A stretch of DNA of 23,471 bases from an uncultured Lachnospiraceae bacterium (GTDB lineage Bacteria > Bacillota > Clostridia > Lachnospirales > Lachnospiraceae): positions 1-23,471 of the forward strand of contig CAKRTC010000030.1 in assembly GCA_934402055.1 (NCBI GenBank), written 5' to 3'. The position numbers were made by a program, and so were the translations under genes. The notes beneath the pieces were generated by a model that was not told the origin of the DNA, ran no database searches, and was given only the letters and a program-made list of their open reading frames with translations. Shown one piece after another: positions 21,565-23,471 of this stretch. The stretch's first letter is position 1. Every line of letters begins with the position of its first letter.

Positions 21565-22818
21565 TTAGATTCCCATGCTATCTGGATTTAGAAGAAAATC
21601 ATAAACACTCATTACCAATATGCCTTCATCATTATAAAGCGGTGCCACAGCATCCTTTGTAATAATAATTTTTTTAAATCCATCGCCTGTATTCATTAGT
21701 GAGCGTTGTTCCTGTTCCATCTTTTCTTTATCAGGCAACGCATAGGCTGATTGAATATAAAATCTCTTTGAACCTTTGTTGCAGACAAAATCCACTTCCA
21801 ACTGTTTTCGAATCTTCTTACCATTTTTGTCAACTTCATTCATCACAACAACACCAACGTCCACATTATATCCACGAACTTTTAATTCATTAAATATAAT
21901 GTTTTCCATTGCATGAGTCTCCTCAACCTGTCTAAAATTAAGTCTCGCATTTCTAAGTCCCAGATCGGTAAAATAATACTTCGATGGAGTATTAATGTAT
22001 TTTTTACCCTTGATATCATATCGAATTGCACTATCAATAAGAAATGAATCTTTAAGGTAATCTATATATTTGATTATGGTTTCTTTGCTTATAGTCTTGT
22101 TTTTAACACTTTTAAATGTAGCAGATAACTTGCTTGGATTCGTAAACGATCCAATTGCTGAGGATAAAATGTTCAGAAGTTCTTCTAACTCTGCCTTATT
22201 TCGTATATTATTCCTTCCAGTAATATCAGAAATGTAGGTTTCCTCAAATAGAGATTTTAAAAAATCAGATTTTTGATCAGCCGTTTCAAAGCCTAGCACA
22301 AGCGGTATTCCACCGAACAGCACATAATTCCTCCAGCCTTCCTGTTTGTCACCGTCATATACACTCATAAATTCACTATATGTTAACGGATACATATGAA
22401 CTTCATCCCCACGCCCACGAAATTCAGTAATAATATCTTTTGACAGAAACTTGGCATTACTTCCCGTTACATATACATCCACATTTTTCTTTCTTCCGAG
22501 GCTATTAAGAACTGATTCAAAATCATCGAGCATCTGAACTTCATCTAATAAAACATAATACATTTCTTTATCAGCGATTTTTTCCATTAGATATGGAAAT
22601 AAAACTTCAGGATCTCGATACTTTCTATTCTCAAAAGAGTCAAATGCAATCTCAATAATATGGTTTTCATTAACTCCTTCATTTACCAGATACTCTTTAA
22701 AAAGATTAAATAAAAGGTATGATTTTCCACATCTTCGCATACCTGTTACAACCTTAATTAGTCCGTTATGCTTTTTTGAAATAAGCTTATTCAAATATAT
22801 ATCTCTGCGTATTTCCAT
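21565..22818 (-). CDS. AAA ATPase with C-terminal DUF4143 domain
   Basis: This 417-residue protein is of the common but poorly understood AAA_14/DUF4143 type. Walker A is GMRRCGKS (26-33), Walker B is YYVLLDEV (87-94), and a sensor-like TGSNAKFLS is at 118-126. FRGRG (133-137) and YPLTYSEF (143-150) are typical. The DUF4143 part (about 200-390) has a nuclease-like core with E305/E311, EVDF (341-344) and FYIQSAY (353-359), where the usual lysine is not seen, so catalysis there is doubtful. A start at 22833 is possible, but the ATG at 22818 is preferred because TGAGGT lies at the right distance. The gene is visibly more AT-rich than the housekeeping genes, suggesting transfer. No terminator is clear. 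Confidence 0.88.
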   Translation of the reverse strand: MEIRRDIYLNKLISKKHNGLIKVVTGMRRCGKSYLLFNLFKEYLVNEGVNENHIIEIAFDSFENRKYRDPEVLFPYLMEKIADKEMYYVLLDEVQMLDDFESVLNSLGRKKNVDVYVTGSNAKFLSKDIITEFRGRGDEVHMYPLTYSEFMSVYDGDKQEGWRNYVLFGGIPLVLGFETADQKSDFLKSLFEETYISDITGRNNIRNKAELEELLNILSSAIGSFTNPSKLSATFKSVKNKTISKETIIKYIDYLKDSFLIDSAIRYDIKGKKYINTPSKYYFTDLGLRNARLNFRQVEETHAMENIIFNELKVRGYNVDVGVVVMNEVDKNGKKIRKQLEVDFVCNKGSKRFYIQSAYALPDKEKMEQEQRSLMNTGDGFKKIIITKDAVAPLYNDEGILVMSVYDFLLNPDSMGI

Positions 22819-22834
22819 ATTGTTCAACCTCATT

Positions 22835-22879
22835 TTTTATCGAACAAAAATGCGGATTCCGCATTTTTGTTCGATAAAA
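22835..22879. repeat. Perfect 45-bp palindrome upstream of the ATPase gene (copy 1)
   Basis: Two 22-bp arms pair without a mismatch around a single central base (22857). The inner core is TGCGGATTCCGCA and the outer arm includes TTATCGAACAAAAA. It touches the last base of the -10 element on one side and the ribosome binding site of the ATPase gene on the other. It could be an operator over the start of transcription, an RNA hairpin, or both. Confidence 0.9.
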
Positions 22880-22907
22880 TTATACATCATAGGAATAGTT
22901 TATTCAA
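22879..22907 (-). promoter_or_regulatory. Promoter of the ATPase/DUF4143 gene
   Basis: On the minus strand TTGAAT (22907-22902) and a perfect TATAAT (22884-22879) are separated by 17 bases. Initiation is expected near 22872, inside the first arm of palindrome copy 1. The promoter is bracketed by the two palindrome copies. Confidence 0.8.
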
Positions 22908-22914
22908 TACTCTA

Positions 22915-22951
22915 ATCGACATTTTTGCGGATTCCGCATTTTTGTTCGATA
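22915..22951. repeat. Partly degenerate second copy of the palindrome (copy 2)
   Basis: The 26 bases from 22926 to 22951 are identical to 22851-22876 of copy 1, including the core TGCGGATTCCGCA. The left arm here reads ATCGACATTTTTGCGGA, so the outer ATCGA and inner GCGGA match but the A-tract is replaced by a T-tract. Its centre (22932) is 75 bases from that of copy 1, about seven helical turns. Confidence 0.85.
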
Positions 22952-22963
22952 CAGATTAAATTG

Positions 22964-22980
22964 TGCCGACAGTGTTGGCA
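22964..22980. promoter_or_regulatory. Small palindrome between xre and the ATPase promoter (possible operator)
   Basis: TGCCGACAGTGTTGGCA has 8-bp arms with one mismatch around a single central base. That layout suits a dimeric HTH protein better than an RNA hairpin. It lies 24 bases past the xre stop, with its centre 40 bases from palindrome copy 2. Confidence 0.4.
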
Positions 22981-23004
22981 TAATCTCTAGAAAAATCTTA
23001 TTCC

Positions 23005-23364
23005 TTAGCCATCAAGAATCTGAATCTGCCTAAGCACCTCTAGTGCAGACTGTTTTGCCTTATCCGTCTTCAGATTGTTTAGAATCTCTATTGCTTCATT
23101 CACAATAGGATCAAGATTATCCGGCGTATCGCCGTTTAATATATAATCAGCAGATACATGAAACAAGCGGCTAAGCTGCGTAAGCATCTCAGCTGAAACA
23201 CCTCTGCTGTTGTTCTCATAATTGGAAATAGCAGACTTTCCCTCAAGATGAAGTTCTATAGCAAGTTCCTCCTGGGTAAATCCTGCATCAGTACGTAACT
23301 TTTTAATTCTACCACCAACTGTTGTTACATCAATTGCTCTATTATTTCTGTTTACCTTCTTCAT
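23005..23364 (-). CDS. XRE-family (Cro/CI-type HTH) transcriptional regulator
   Basis: This is a 119-residue DNA-binding protein. The helix-turn-helix domain covers about 16-77, with LRTDAGFTQEELAIELHLEG, SAISNYENNSRGVSAEMLTQ and the closing LFHVSADYILNG, close in style to SinR and phage repressors. The C-terminal 40 residues (PIVNEAIEILNNLKTDKAKQ onward) are helical and probably dimerise. The start is the ATG at 23364 with AAAGGGTG upstream, inside the end of the preceding reading frame. It lies upstream of the ATPase gene and its palindromes, so it is the natural candidate to bind them, though nothing in the sequence proves that. Confidence 0.9.
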   Translation of the reverse strand: MKKVNRNNRAIDVTTVGGRIKKLRTDAGFTQEELAIELHLEGKSAISNYENNSRGVSAEMLTQLSRLFHVSADYILNGDTPDNLDPIVNEAIEILNNLKTDKAKQSALEVLRQIQILDG

Positions 23365-23367
23365 AAT

Positions 23368-23471
23368 CTACACCCTTTCCGGTGCCTTCCAAAACGTAAA
23401 CGCCAAAACATCGGTACCTACAAAAGTAATTGATGTTCTGCGATAATAAGCCTTGTGCAGGATTGCAGATC
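23368..23471 (-). CDS. C-terminal end of a gene cut by the window edge
   Basis: A minus-strand frame is open from the window edge to TAG at 23370-23368 and encodes about 33 protein-like residues ending in TDVLAFTFWKAPERV. It stops 3 bases before the xre start, and the xre ribosome binding site lies inside it, which is the spacing of a coupled operon. I do not recognise the sequence. Another frame in the same stretch is also open, so the call is tentative. Confidence 0.4.
   Translation of the reverse strand, partial: SAILHKAYYRRTSITFVGTDVLAFTFWKAPERV

Overview
This window looks like chromosomal DNA from a Gram-positive anaerobe of the class Clostridia, most likely a Lachnospiraceae-type organism. 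The evidence is the Firmicutes gene order (ylxM-ffh-rpsP-khpA-rimM-trmD; rpmF-plsX-acpP-rnc-smc-ftsY; tig-clpP-clpX-engB), strong AGGAGG-type ribosome binding sites, sigma-A type promoters with 17-base spacers, and a threonyl-tRNA synthetase without its TGS domain. The family assignment is inference from general knowledge. Every gene I can support lies on the minus strand, so transcription runs from high to low coordinates. I found no tRNA, rRNA, CRISPR array, riboswitch or transposase.

Region A (about 1-5,750) is the SRP/ribosome-maturation operon. A perfect consensus promoter fires a nearly leaderless ylxM, followed by ffh, rpsP, khpA, rimM and trmD. A threonine deaminase and a radical SAM gene follow at short spacing, and the unit ends in a strong intrinsic terminator at the left edge. 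Region B (5,733-12,527) is rpmF-plsX-acpP-rnc-smc-ftsY, with its own promoter, a hairpin between rpmF and plsX, an internal promoter for acpP, and a terminator after ftsY. Regions A and B share the SRP pathway: Ffh in one, its receptor FtsY in the other. Region C (12,544-18,387) is tig-clpP-clpX-engB-thrS, a protein-folding and proteolysis unit. It is preceded by a structured leader of about 165 bases that contains a possible 17-residue leader peptide.

Region D (18,475-23,471) is accessory. From left to right it holds a small voltage-gated K+ channel gene, an orphan reading-frame fragment, a HepT/MntA-type toxin-antitoxin pair, a stand-alone HipA-like kinase, an AT-rich AAA ATPase/DUF4143 gene, an XRE-family regulator and the tail of a cut-off gene. 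The most striking non-coding feature is upstream of the ATPase gene. A good promoter (TTGAAT-17-TATAAT) overlaps a perfect 22-bp-arm palindrome on its downstream side, and a half-conserved copy of the same palindrome lies upstream. A third small palindrome sits between that copy and the regulator gene. This looks like a dedicated operator system, and the neighbouring XRE protein is the obvious candidate regulator.
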